Shown: piece after piece, positions 10,852 through 20,503 of the stretch
Numbering within the stretch: position 1 is the first letter of the stretch
Layout: each line of letters begins with the position of its first letter
Assembly (NCBI GenBank): GCA_027596035.1
Contig: JADGJA010000114.1
Location: 1 to 40,605 of the forward strand
Source of the DNA: Thoreauomyces humboldtii
Lineage: Eukaryota > Chytridiomycota > Chytridiomycetes > Spizellomycetales > Powellomycetaceae
Length of the DNA: 40,605 nt
Direction: 5' to 3'
The notes under the pieces: model-generated
Databases searched by the model: none
The model's input: the letters and a program-made list of their open reading frames with translations, nothing else
What the model was told of the DNA's origin: nothing
Position numbers and translations under genes: made by a program

Positions 10852-10855
10852 TTTT
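10852..10855 (+). terminator. RNA polymerase III terminator of tRNA-Glu
   Basis: A run of four T residues on the coding strand five bases after the tRNA 3' end, the minimal Pol III termination signal. Confidence 0.6.
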
Positions 10856-11169
10856 GCAACTTCTACCGGGGTTCATCGCTGTGACACCCTTTTGGACCTG
10901 TTGGTCCAAGCGCGATGGAGTACGCCGCACGCATGGTGTCCTCGGAGATGCCCCTTGACCGGTCACAACTAATTGTGCAATATGATATCAATCAGTAGCT
11001 TCCTGCAGGGGGTGTCGGTATTGATAGGGGTGATAGGCGCCTATTACCTGGTAGGCGGTCCCCTCGTACATAGTTGTGGTTCCTGGGGGGAGTGCGAAAG
11101 AAAAACCCGCCCGGCAATGCTCTCGTTTCTCTCCCCTTTCGCATTTCGCACATTCCAGCATCCACCGCA
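10856..11169 (+). promoter_or_regulatory. Promoter and leader region of RPS19
   Basis: No gene is seen between the tRNA terminator and RPS19. A pyrimidine-rich tract at about 11119-11145 (TCTCGTTTCTCTCCCCTTTCGC) lies 25-50 bp upstream of the start codon, as is usual for ribosomal protein gene leaders. Confidence 0.45.
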
Positions 11170-11755
11170 ATGACCGGAGGAATCACCGTCAAGGACGTCA
11201 GCGCACACGACTTCGTCAAGTCGTACGCCGCCTACCTCAAGCGTACCGGCAAGCTCGAGGTCCCCAAGTGGGTCGACCTCGTCAAGACGGCCACCTACAA
11301 GGAGCTGGCCCCTTACGACCAGGACTGGTTCTACATCCGTGCTGGTCAGTTGGTCGTGTCCTCGTCACCTTCCCCTGCAAGCTTCTCGTGATGCTGACAG
11401 CTTCTGTGTATTATGCAGCCTCCGTCGCCCGCCACATCTACCTCCGTAACGGTGTCGGAGTCGGTGCCTTGAAGAAGAACTACGGTGGCCGTGTCAACCG
11501 TGGAAACCGTCCCCACCACCACGCCATTGCCTCAGGATCCGTTGCCCGCAAGGTCATGCAGGCTCTTGAGAAGATCAAGGTCGTCGAGCACGACCCCAAC
11601 GGGTATGAATTGTTGACTTGTGACAACGGTTGTGAGTGAAGTCGAACCAAAACTGATTCGCTCGGTTGTCTTCTTGCAGTGGACGTCGCATCTCTCAGGA
11701 TGGCCAGAAGGATTTGGACCGTATCGCCGCCCAGATCGTCCGTGCCGACCAGTAG
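11170..11755 (+). CDS. RPS19: 40S ribosomal protein S19 (eS19)
   Basis: Three exons, 11170-11344, 11419-11602 and 11680-11755, encode 144 residues, the usual length for eS19. Diagnostic blocks are [19 protein letters not shown] near the start, [20 protein letters not shown], then [36 protein letters not shown] and a C-terminal [16 protein letters not shown]. The protein belongs to the small ribosomal subunit head and is needed for 18S rRNA maturation in other eukaryotes. The introns, 74 and 77 bp, are in phases 1 and 2. The initiating ATG follows a pyrimidine-rich le ader. Nothing is odd about the gene. Confidence 0.97.
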
Positions 11756-11821
11756 AGTTATGCTCTCTGTCATTACCGTACGCCCTGCCGCGGTCGCTCA
11801 ATATCCGTAGTTTAGATTTGG

Positions 11822-12377
11822 TTACACATTCGCTACTTGTACAAAAGCGTCCGCACTCTGGCACAGACCTCCTACTCCGGAAAGGCGGAGATCGTTGGTA
11901 ATCACCACCACGTCTCGCGCTCCGAGGAAAGAGAGTTTCTGCTTCAGGGAATAAAGTTCAATCTTCGGCCTTGCGGCCTCCGTCCCAAGCTCAAACAACC
12001 TCAACCTCCCCGAGACATGAATCTTGTGTGCTTGCGCCTGCCTTTGTTAGATGCTTATTTGCCTGGTCCGGAATCGCAGTCTGTTCCTGCCGAAGCTTTT
12101 TGAGAAATTGTGGCGTAAAAATGGAAGTCGTGTGGGTGGGTGTGCTCCGTTCGCATACTTGGTCCCCTTCTCCCTCGCGCTGCTGAAGGCTTCACACACA
12201 TCGTCCACGAGCACATTCGCAACCCAATCCGTTCGAAACTCCCTACCAACCAATATCCTTTCCACGTAGGGAGGTGGTGCGTCGGTCTCCACGCGACGGA
12301 GTCCCGGCGCGCTAAACTCACGCCGCGAGATACGACACACCAACACAGACTCCTTGAGCTAATTGTTCACTGTCCAT
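11822..12377 (-). CDS. Hypothetical small protein, tentative three-exon model
   Basis: I do not recognise this product. The model 12377-12322, 12257-12159, 12041-11822 gives 124 residues. It starts MDSEQLAQGVCVGVSYLAA, continues through a 64-bp phase-2 intron (GTGAGT donor) into ILVGREFRTDWVANVLVDD and SSAREKGTK, and after a 117-bp intron ends in a segment containing LGTEAARPKIELYSLKQKL and RDVVVITNDLRLSGVGG. The first intron has the typical size and a strong donor; the second acceptor is one of several choices. The predicted protein is helical at the N-terminus and mixed in character later, with no signal peptide or membrane segment. It runs convergently with RPS19, and its stop lies 67 bp from that gene's. 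The region could also be non-coding. Confidence 0.4.
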
Positions 12378-12745
12378 ACTTCACCCTGGGAGAACGCAGA
12401 CAGCAATCTTTTCCTCCCGCTTGCCTTTGCCGTTCACGGCAACACTCCGAGCCCTCCTGAAAACCGCGGACCGGTATGGTCGGCCTTGCATGGGGACCCA
12501 GTCGGGGAAGCAGGTTCCATGATGGCTTGTTAGCTGATGACCTTCCGTGCATAGAAATCCGACCGCGCAGCTCAATATCCTTAAACCATTACGCTGCGCA
12601 TAGTCTCCTGAGTGAAGGTCCGGAACCATTGAAGCTTCAGTATGATTAGCTCAATCTAACTAGTAGCTTTTTAACGTACCAGAACGGCGGTTAGAGACTT
12701 TGTCTGCACAGTGCATCTTGGTCCGGACAGCGGGGTTCAGCGGAC
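12378..12745. other. Intergenic region between divergent genes
   Basis: This 368-bp stretch would be the shared upstream region of the tentative minus-strand gene and the next plus-strand gene. Open frames here are short and overlap on both strands. I see no clear promoter element, repeat or RNA gene. Confidence 0.4.
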
Positions 12746-13702
12746 ATGGAGCTGTCTGCAGACGACCCTCCTACCAGGAAAAACAGCGGAGCATCGACGA
12801 TTGCAACTTTGCCATCATCAAGAGGGAGCGTCTCGTCGCAGGACGACGATGACCTCCCGGCTCCCCCGACGCGCCGTCGTGGTAGCGTCCTCGACGATGC
12901 CATCATGCGAGACATGCTTGCCGCCCGGGTTCCGGATCCGAACGACGTGGATGAGGACACGCTCGAGGGGATCGAACGTTCTTACAACATGCTCAGGTGG
13001 AGATTTGCAAAGACGGGTCACGGACACACGCGGGGAGTGTGAGCTCTCGAAGCGATCTCTATAGCTTACCGGTTTGGCTTTTCTTCATTCCCTTGGGTTG
13101 GCCCCTATAGGTTCTCGAAACGATATCGTCGCCAGCAGGTACAGAATGCCAACATGAGCTGCGAGCCCTGTCCAAATCCACCCGGAAACGCCGGCATGTC
13201 CACCATCGACATGTCCGCACGTCGAACGTCCATGTCTCACGGCGTGTTCGGGGCCGGAAGACACTTTGCCGCTTCCGAGCTGGACGCCGCGTTGGAGGAG
13301 ATGGGTGCCGCCGTCGCCGACAGCGGTCCACCGTCGGACTTGACCTCAAGTCCTCCGACTACCCTTGACCGAACCTCCACTCGAATCGGGTCCCCCATTC
13401 CCGGTGGGCTCTTGAAGCGGGCCCGTCCTGCAGGCGACGAAGGCCCTCACGGTCGCACGGTGCGGTTCAACGATGTCATTGAGATCCTAGGGACGGCGGC
13501 GGGGGAGGGCGAAGAGCACGAGGACGGTGGGAAAAAGTACGCAGGGGACAAAGGCAGCGGGGGGGACCTCGGGAGTGATGCAACTATCAGTGACGATATG
13601 GCACCGGCCGCCGAGCGCCGCCCTTCCACCGTCAAAAAAATTGCGCGGGCAATGAAGAAGGCCCTGACATTCGGAGCCGGGGTTCAAACTGCGCAGGTGT
13701 GA
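12746..13702 (+). CDS. Hypothetical intrinsically disordered protein with RVxF-like motif
   Basis: Two exons, 12746-13038 and 13111-13702, joined by a 72-bp phase-2 intron, give 294 residues. The family is not recognised. The N-terminus is Ser/Asp-rich with a basic-Ser site (TRRRGS). A short, probably structured helix follows (DEDTLEGIERSYNMLRWRF), then a basic run at the splice junction (FSKRYRRQQVQ). The C-terminal half is mostly disordered, with acidic Gly-rich stretches, but includes GRTVRFNDVIEIL, which fits the PP1-docking RVxF consensus, and a basic amphipathic STVKKIARAMKKALTF near the end. A signalling scaffold or phosphatase regulator is possible but unsupported beyond the motif. 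Splicing is supported because the frame continues exactly from VFSKRY across the intron. Confidence 0.7.
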
Positions 13703-13889
13703 TGAACACTGGCGTCAAGGAGGTTACAGTAGGAGAGCATGCTCAGCTGTACTGTCTCATTCTGCATGATAAAGCTGTTTCGTTAGACATCCGTCTCCCA
13801 ACCTTGCTGCCGATGCTGAATCGCTTTTACAATCGGAGCATATTACATTGAAGAGCGAATGATCAACATACGGACTACGATGGTGAACT

Positions 13890-15503
13890 CTATCTAACCA
13901 AGAACCCAACGGCGAACCCGTTGACCTCTCGCTTGGTGTCGGGCATCCATCGCGTACTTTCTTGCAGAGCCATCAGGACTTGCTCGCAGAGAGTCGGATG
14001 CAGATGAACCGTCTCGATCTGCGGGTCGTGAGCCCAGAGTTGAGAGAAAACTGCGACTGTTGGGGAGACCTCTGCGCAATCTAGGTAGAGGACCTTGACG
14101 GCAGGTGTAAGTGGCACGGGTGAAGAGCCCGGGGAAGATGAGGGAAGCAGCGGAACGTGGTTCGAGCCGGATGAAGGCGAGGGAGGAAAGGTACTGCTGA
14201 GAAGGGCATCCCAGTTCAAGACCCAAACGAGGATCCTCGGGATAGTCCCGTCTTTCTCCCAAAGGGCAAATCGATACGCCGCGTGCGCTCCGGTAGCATC
14301 CCAGAGCTCGTTCACAAAGTACGAAACGAAGGGCTTGTATGGAATCACCCCGGCGTCGCCTACCACATTTGAGGAGGAAGTAGTGAGATCTACGCAGTAT
14401 CGATATAATTTGAGGCCTTGAACTTGGGCACGAAAGTCAGCGCTTTCGAATGTTTCGGGGATCCGGTCAAACTGATAATCTCCTATAGGCGTTTTACAAG
14501 CCCGACAAAGGGCGGGTGCGGTCCTGCCGACACGGAGAACTCCCTTTGACCAACAGAGATGGTAACGAAGGTCAGCACAGTAATATAGATGAACATCAAC
14601 CAAGCCAACGCGAACGACAGCGAAATATGCTCTGAGGTAGTAGAATTGCACCCACAGCTCGAGGTGCAACAGTATTTGTTCAGAGCTCGTGCGATTTAAA
14701 CACTTTTGAATATGGGAAGATTGTATCGATAGAACAGCTTACGCAGCAGCGTCCCTCTTCTATTACTTCCCGTACGTTGATTCCCGAAGTACTGGGCAGT
14801 CGGCTCACCTTATTCTTGTCTGCCATGTCAACGTCCAAGCTGTCCCAAGCGACGTCGTCCGGATGCACAACAATATAGCTCTTCCCTACGAGAACGGTTC
14901 CGGGGCGAGCAAGGACGACTCCACCCTTTTGTCCGGGCATCTGCGAATAGTCCTCGGTATGACAGGCCCAGCAATCTGTAAGCTCGTGCCAGTACTCGGA
15001 CGGCAGGTCAACAACTTTCGTGAACCGGGCATAATCCGGGGCGGTCGGGAAGAGTAGGAGGGCATTTCTGCAGGCGTGACACGCTGCACTATGGAGACCT
15101 TTCAGAGATGGAGCATCTGAGGGAGACTCTTCAAGAGGTTCCGGGAGACGGGCTTGGTGCCGGAGGGTCACTTTTACGTCCATAGCGTGAGCTCTCCTCG
15201 TAACGATTGCGGAGCTCGGATCGACTGGATATGGGAGTGGAAAGGTCGCTTCATTCGCAAAAGTCAGGTGAGTTTCGCTCAGAACAGGTTGCGGCGCCTG
15301 TTCGGGTAACGACAAGCATATATGCACTGCACGGATCTTGGGCAAGATCTCGAGAAACGTCGGCGGAAAGGCTTTCTGGGAGCGAGTTGAGCAAGGAGAC
15401 CCTCACCCACGCAAGTAAACAGATCAGTATACTCACAGTGAACTACAGTAGGCTCCTTGGAGTTTAATATCGATGGCGCTGGAAGCGGTGTTGTCAAGGT
15501 CAT
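13890..15503 (-). CDS. UBE3D: UBE3D-like HECT-type E2-binding ubiquitin ligase
   Basis: Exons 15503-15437, 15371-14743 and 14543-13890 give 449 residues; human UBE3D is about 390. The family assignment rests on LPSEYWHELTDCWACH, the hallmark of this E3 family, with the nearby HACRNALL, a second zinc-type pair in LCRACKTPIGDY, and the later LKLYRYCVDL and ILVWVLNWDALL blocks. The family binds ubiquitin-conjugating enzymes and was described as an E3 that accepts ubiquitin on a conserved Cys; its targets are poorly known. A Ser/Pro-rich insertion (about 110 residues before the end) follows NWDALL. The intron at 14544-14742 is 199 bp, much longer than its neighbours, and could contain an extra small exon around 14605-14659. 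The gene shares a 340-bp divergent promoter with ERV41. Confidence 0.85.
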
Positions 15504-15843
15504 GGTTGAATGACTTCGCAGGAGGTCTTTGTTTGTTGGCGAAAGCTCAACAAAATTCCTATGTCTCGCTCTCACATGTCCGATTTCTTTGCGGCGCCCA
15601 TTCTCATAGCATCCCGCGACGACCATCCCGTGAGGACTGCAGAACTTTCGAACTGGAACAACTTCCCGTCGTCATCGCTTTTTCAACATTGGTGCTCTCT
15701 CAAGTAACTGGACATTGTCTCCTCCTCCTTTCAACAAGTCCGTGGCAGTTCGTCCTTTGTCAGCTTCTTGCTATCCATCCGTACCTACTGCAGCCTATAC
15801 CTGATTCGGACAGTTGCAAAGATCGTGCTCAGCCTCCTATAAC
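15504..15843. promoter_or_regulatory. Divergent promoter region of the UBE3D-like gene and ERV41
   Basis: A 340-bp gap between two outward-facing start codons. No gene is supported inside. Pyrimidine-rich segments lie near 15715-15740, on the ERV41 side. No clear TATA box is seen. Confidence 0.45.
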
Positions 15844-17216
15844 ATGGATCGGTTTATGAAGCGAATAACGCCGCTGGACGCGTTCCCCAAAGTCCAAAAG
15901 AATATTCAGCATGCCACGGGGTCCGGCGGCGTCCTGACTGTATTCGTTGGCCTGCTACTCGCGTACCTGGCCGCTAGCGAGTTTGCCCAGTACCGAACCG
16001 TGAATCAGGAGTACGAGTTTCTCGTCGACCAGACGAGATCCCTGGACCATGCCTTGCAAATCAACCTGGATGTTACGATCGCAATGCCTTGTCGAGGTGG
16101 GCACAGGATGATCCTACATTCGTCGTCAGGTGGAACCAGGACGTTGATATTGGCGCATCAGATCTTCGAGCGGACGTACTAGACGTAGGCGGAGCTTCGT
16201 TGCCCGTGTCGCGGGACCTGAAGTCACAGGCGGTTAGTCGGCCATTTCGAGACTTGAGAGCTGCCAGAAGATCCTCTGAAACATCCTATTCCAGGTTTTG
16301 TTCAATGTCAAAGGAACGAAGCGATTAGGCGACACAGTAAAAGAAAAGATTAACGTACACAAACTGGTGAATCAGGCAGGAAGGAATAGCCGAGAAAAGG
16401 ATGCCGATGCCTTACCAGGTGTGACAGGAGATGCTTGAGATGGCGCGTGGAGGCGCTGTCGTACCGTGAGCTGAACTCTGTCCGATATACAGATAATCAC
16501 GCGTGTCGTATCGCCGGTGTTGTGAATGTCAACAAGGTGTCGGGGATGCTGCATTTTACAGCATTGGGCCACGGTTACGCTGGAGGAGGACATGCACCTC
16601 ACAATGGTACGGGGCAACCCAAGGGTCAAAAAGGCAACTAGTGCGACACGCTTACGCCTTCTCTCAGAGATGAATTTCACGCATCGTGTGGACAAACTAC
16701 AGTTTGGGCAGTACTATCCTGGTCTGCGAAATCCGCTCGATCGGACGCTAGAAGTTTCGAAAACGAGCATGGATATGTTCCAATACTTTGTAGCGATTGT
16801 TCCCACCATCTACATCGACACGAATCGGGCCTTCGGCCAGAAGGTCGTGCTGACGAGTCAGTATGCAGTTACGGATTATCAGCGATCTATCGACGAAAGA
16901 TCTCAGGGCGGCGTACCGGGTAAGTAAATTCCCTTGGGCGATTACAAGCAATCAATCCCCTGACCTTAGGCATTAGGAGTATTCATAAAGTACGAGATTG
17001 AGCCAATATCCGTGCGGATCACAGAGTCTCGGATGGGCTTTCTGGGCTTCCTGACGCGCTTCTGCGGTATCCTTGGAGGTAACAACTTCGTAGCTCGTCA
17101 TCGTTTTTCGCTGCTCCTGGCTCCTTACTTATGGCGTTGCTGCACTCTTAGGAATATTTGTGAGCGTAGGGCTTCTCCTGGATGTTGTTAGATGGTTCAC
17201 GAGCTGGTTCGCGTAA
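15844..17216 (+). CDS. ERV41: ER-Golgi cargo receptor component Erv41 (ERGIC2 family)
   Basis: Seven exons: 15844-16096, 16162-16232, 16295-16418, 16493-16606, 16668-16919, 16977-17078, 17152-17216; 326 residues, slightly shorter than yeast Erv41 (about 350). The start MDRFMKRITPLDAFPKVQ leads into the first membrane segment (GVLTVFVGLLLAYLAA). Family blocks follow: INLDVTIAMPC, ACRIAGVVNVNKVSGMLHF, GHGY, FGQYYPGLRNPLD, QYFVAIVPTIY and FIKYEIEPISVRITE. The second membrane segment (GILGGIFVSVGLLLDVV) is close to the C-terminus, WFTSWFA. Erv41 pairs with Erv46 in COPII and COPI vesicles and retrieves ER residents; Erv46 is not in this window. Six introns of 57-74 bp all keep frame, and the conserved blocks fix nearly every junction. 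Confidence 0.93.
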
Positions 17217-17419
17217 AGGGTAGACTTTGGGGTTCCACATGGTTCACTTTATCTCAGCTGTGACTCAGGGACCCCCATGATTAGACAGCGCGGCGCACGT
17301 CATATGCAGGGGCTCGTCAAAACTCGGTCTTCGACTTGCAGTCCAATTCACTATTCGCCTGCCAGACCACTTCTCGCGCGCCGAGGGCTCCTCTTAACAG
17401 TCGCGACACCTGTAACACG

Positions 17420-17806
17420 ATGCATCGTACAACTTACTACACGCGATCTCTCGCTCGCCTAAACAGCGCAACTTTGACCATTTCAACCTCCCAGCGCAGC
17501 ACGTCATCGCAACCGGCGCCCGCGCTTTTCCTCTTCTCAACCAGAGAACAGTCCACGAGTCGTCCAAAGATAGATGAGGCCGCCGACGGACAGACGCCCG
17601 ATACCTCCCCGGCTTCCATCGAACGCAGCATGCAGGACTTCAACGCTAAAATCCAAAGCAAGACTCCAAACAAGGCGAGGGACAGCGATGAAGGGGTCAA
17701 CGAGAGCGCGGCGGGAGAGCGCCACATATTGGGCCGAAACGATCCGGAGGAGATTGCACCATCGGGAAATCAGAAGCTGAGGGAGGTCTCCTTCAAGCCT
17801 AAATAG
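17420..17806 (+). CDS. Hypothetical small protein with mitochondrial-presequence-like N-terminus
   Basis: A single exon of 128 codons from the ATG at 17420. The family is not recognised. The first 45 residues (MHRTTYYTRSLARLNSATL onward) are rich in Arg, Ser and Thr and lack acidic residues, as in mitochondrial targeting sequences. The remainder is hydrophilic, with SIERSMQDFNAKIQSKTP and a C-terminal QKLREVSFKPK, and is probably disordered or helical. The open frame extends upstream of the ATG to about 17336, so an upstream exon is possible. It begins 204 bp after ERV41 on the same strand. The role is unknown; it may be a small mitochondrial matrix or assembly protein. Confidence 0.55.
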   Translation: MHRTTYYTRSLARLNSATLTISTSQRSTSSQPAPALFLFSTREQSTSRPKIDEAADGQTPDTSPASIERSMQDFNAKIQSKTPNKARDSDEGVNESAAGERHILGRNDPEEIAPSGNQKLREVSFKPK

Positions 17807-18106
17807 ACGATGCACCGACCCCCTGCTGCATGGAAAGCGCACCAGCCCTATAGTTTGTCGAAAATGCAGTTTTGACTCTGAAGTTCTCTCCGTTCATGAA
17901 TACACGAACAGCAATCAGTGTTCATGCAAAAGCACGTCAAGCATAATCTCTTATCTAGTGTAATCTTCCGCGAGTTCATCTAGTGTAAATCATCCGCGGG
18001 TTTTTGGACTGACATGGAATTTTGAGAGAATCAAGGGCTCTCCGGCTCCGGCCAAAGATATTGAACTATGCACTACAGAATGTGCTCTACTCTATCCTAG
18101 CCAGTG
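17807..18106. other. Intergenic region between convergent genes, with a short tandem duplication
   Basis: No gene. An imperfect direct repeat of about 25 bp (ATCTAGTGTAATCTTCCGCG and ATCTAGTGTAAATCATCCGCG) occupies roughly 17953-18003. Confidence 0.5.
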
Positions 18107-19382
18107 TCAGAAGACTTGTCTGACATTGATGTTAATGCGAGCGTGTTTCAAAAAGTCATAACAATCAGCCCATCCCGAAGTGTCTATCCGCTCCGGGCTC
18201 AGCGAACTGGGGATGGTGTTTTCCAAGATTCGCGGGACGGCTGTGGAAGAACAAGGAAGCGCGAATATCAGCAATGACTATTCAGAACATCCTTCATAGA
18301 AATGCTGACTCACAGTGAAAGGCTCGTCGCGACGATCCATACATGACCAGCGCGTCCCCGCTATGAAGTAGCAGCGACGTGGGCTCATCCTTCCGGGTCT
18401 CCGTTCCGATGAGGAACACGCAGGAGTTCCCGAAGCTGAAGCTGACGAGTGGCGCCTCCGTATTCACCTCGCTCCGATCCTGGTGCGCCATCAGACGATC
18501 GGTGGGCTGGTAGAAGTTTATGATGCCAGCCTCGGATCGCCACCGTTCACGCGTATAGTGAGTGAGGTTCGACACAGAGTCCACGACCGCAGTCGCAAGC
18601 TCATCGATCAGAGGTGGAATCGGTGGGCGCCGGTCCAGATGATATGTTTTGTCTGTCCAATTGTACTGGTATCCAAGAGAAGTCCATCGTAAGCGCTTCG
18701 TGGCTTCCGACGCAGAAATCGCCTTGAGATGATGCGTGGAGGTCGTGGGTGGGTCGATACGGACGGGTACCGCCTCGGGAGGCGGTACTGCTTCTTGAGG
18801 CGTCTGTGAAAGCGAGTGGACCGATTCATGGTATCCGTCCTTCCGCATATCCAGCATGCAAGGCGCTCCACCTTGCCTTTCTGCTACGTGAGCTGCCCAG
18901 AGCCCTGTCGTTGGCAGTACCCAGTGCGTGTCCAAATTGGTCACGTTGGGAAGCTTTGTGACATTCAAGCACGCATGCACGATCCGCGCCTGCGCAGACG
19001 GCGTGATAAGTCCAGGGATGATAACCAATCCTGGCACAGCCGTCACAGAAAAGGCCACGACTGGAGCGGCACTGTTCTGTTCGCCGAAGTGGGGCGAGAG
19101 CTGTCTCGGATCGTGCTGTAGTTCCACGAGCTCCAAACCCGGAGTCGTTGCTGCTGCCGCTGCTGCCGCTGGGTCGATCAGGGTTGCATACAGCTCATCG
19201 GGAACCTCACGTCTCTTCCACGAACGTTCCACAACTCTGAAAGCCGACTGGTTGGCCCTGCGCAGGGAAGGGAATTGGGATCCTCGCGAGCAGAAGGTGG
19301 AGAAACGGCCACGGCCCAGCCCTTACCAGAGGGGAGAGTCCGGTGGCGGGAGAGTCGCTACCTCTTTCCGCTTCTTTCCCAT
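18107..19382 (-). CDS. ALKBH1: ALKBH1-type Fe(II)/2-oxoglutarate nucleic acid dioxygenase
   Basis: Exons 19382-19327, 19257-18314 and 18240-18107 give 377 residues; human ALKBH1 is 389. The short first exon (MGKKRKEVATLPPPDSPLW) is fixed by a 69-bp phase-2 intron leading into SAFRVVERSWKRRE. Family blocks are LRWTSLGYQYNWTDKTY, IINFYQPTDRLMAHQDRSE with the HxD iron ligands, PLVSFSFGNSCVFLIG, LLLHSGDALVMYGSSRRAFH with the distal His, and the spliced VPRILENT with the 2-oxoglutarate-binding Arg. Homologues demethylate tRNA and mitochondrial RNA or DNA; which substrate applies here cannot be read from the sequence. An Ala-rich stretch (DPAAAAAAATTP) and a Pro-rich insertion near QEAVPPPEAVP distinguish this copy. 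Confidence 0.93.
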
Positions 19383-19615
19383 CTGAAGGAGTCGAGGGAT
19401 TGGGTTCCCAGGAGAGGTGTATGATACTGTACTGACTGGTTCGAGTGGGCGACGGGTTGCGCAAGGTGACTCACGTCGAGAATTCTTTTTGTTTTTCGCC
19501 GTTCGTACAGTACATGGGATTCATACTTTTCGCCTTGCACACGGTTCGGGCCTTCCCTTCCCCCATTGCTTAACGCAAACACAACCCCACACGCAACCTC
19601 AAGCCGCTCCCAATC

Positions 19616-20327
19616 ATGCCCAACAACAAGAAGCACAAGATCTCAAAGATCTCAAAGTCAGACACGGCCCATCCCTACTCTCGCAAAGCCACCCAGATGC
19701 GAAGAGCTCTCAACCGTGACGACAAGCTCCACAAGCAAAAGTCGGACAACAACGTCAAGCGGACGAGGGTGGTGGAACGGCTCCTCTGGTTCAAGTACGC
19801 CATCGAGGACGACACGGTCGCCCTCACCATCGACCAGGTCCACGACATCATCCACATGTACATCGGCCGGAACGACGACGAGATTGAGGAAATCGTGGCC
19901 AACATGCGGAAAGGAAGGCCTCCACCGGGAAGATTGGAGCTCCTGAGGAACCTCAGGGCAAAGGACATGCAGGAGTTCAACGTCGGAATCGGTGAGAGAG
20001 AGACACACCAGGGAGACGCAGAGCAGACTCTTCTTTGCTGGTCCACTCGAGAAGACTCACTCCGTCGAGTTTTGCTTCCCCTTCCTTCCCGCAGTGGTAC
20101 CGGACCTTACGGCACAGAAGAACGTGGCGGCGTTAAAGTCGTGGGAGGGGGACTACAACGGCATGGGGCATATCAAGTCGGTGTCGGTGGCCAATCCGCT
20201 GGCTACGCGAATCATGCCCGTGCCGTCCGCTGGCAAGCCGAAGGACACGACGATGGCGGATGCGACAACGACAGGGAGCGAAACCAACACGATCGAAGCG
20301 ATCACGGGAATGGATGTAGACCAGTGA
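19616..20327 (+). CDS. TMA16: Translation machinery-associated protein 16
   Basis: Exons 19616-19991 and 20095-20327, split by a 103-bp phase-1 intron, give 202 residues. The basic start (MPNNKKHKISKISKSDTAHP), the segment SRKATQMRRALNRDDKL, WFKYAIEDD, the DDEIEEIV...RKGRPPPGRLELL block and the spliced EFNVGIVVPDLT followed by WEGD match TMA16. In yeast and human cells it binds late nuclear pre-60S particles. The C-terminal 50 residues are Thr-rich and acidic, ending TGMDVDQ, and are probably disordered. Its start lies 233 bp from that of ALKBH1 on the opposite strand, so the two share a promoter region. Confidence 0.9.
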
Positions 20328-20503
20328 TCGTTACCAATGTTCTGTTCTTCATATTTATCTATTCGTGCGGGCACAAGAAACAAACTTCGCCACCCTTGCT
20401 CTCCGAGGCTGCCAGCATCTCAGAAAAGCAACTACAGCAGCTACAGCAGGGTAGCCTTCAAACGTCTAGCTAAGCGGCACCGTCTAGATGTGCTAGCGGA
20501 GAC

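Noticed and set aside
13059..13635. Minus-strand frames opposite the disordered protein
   Set aside because: Arg/Pro-rich shadows of the plus-strand exon; no splice-consistent model.
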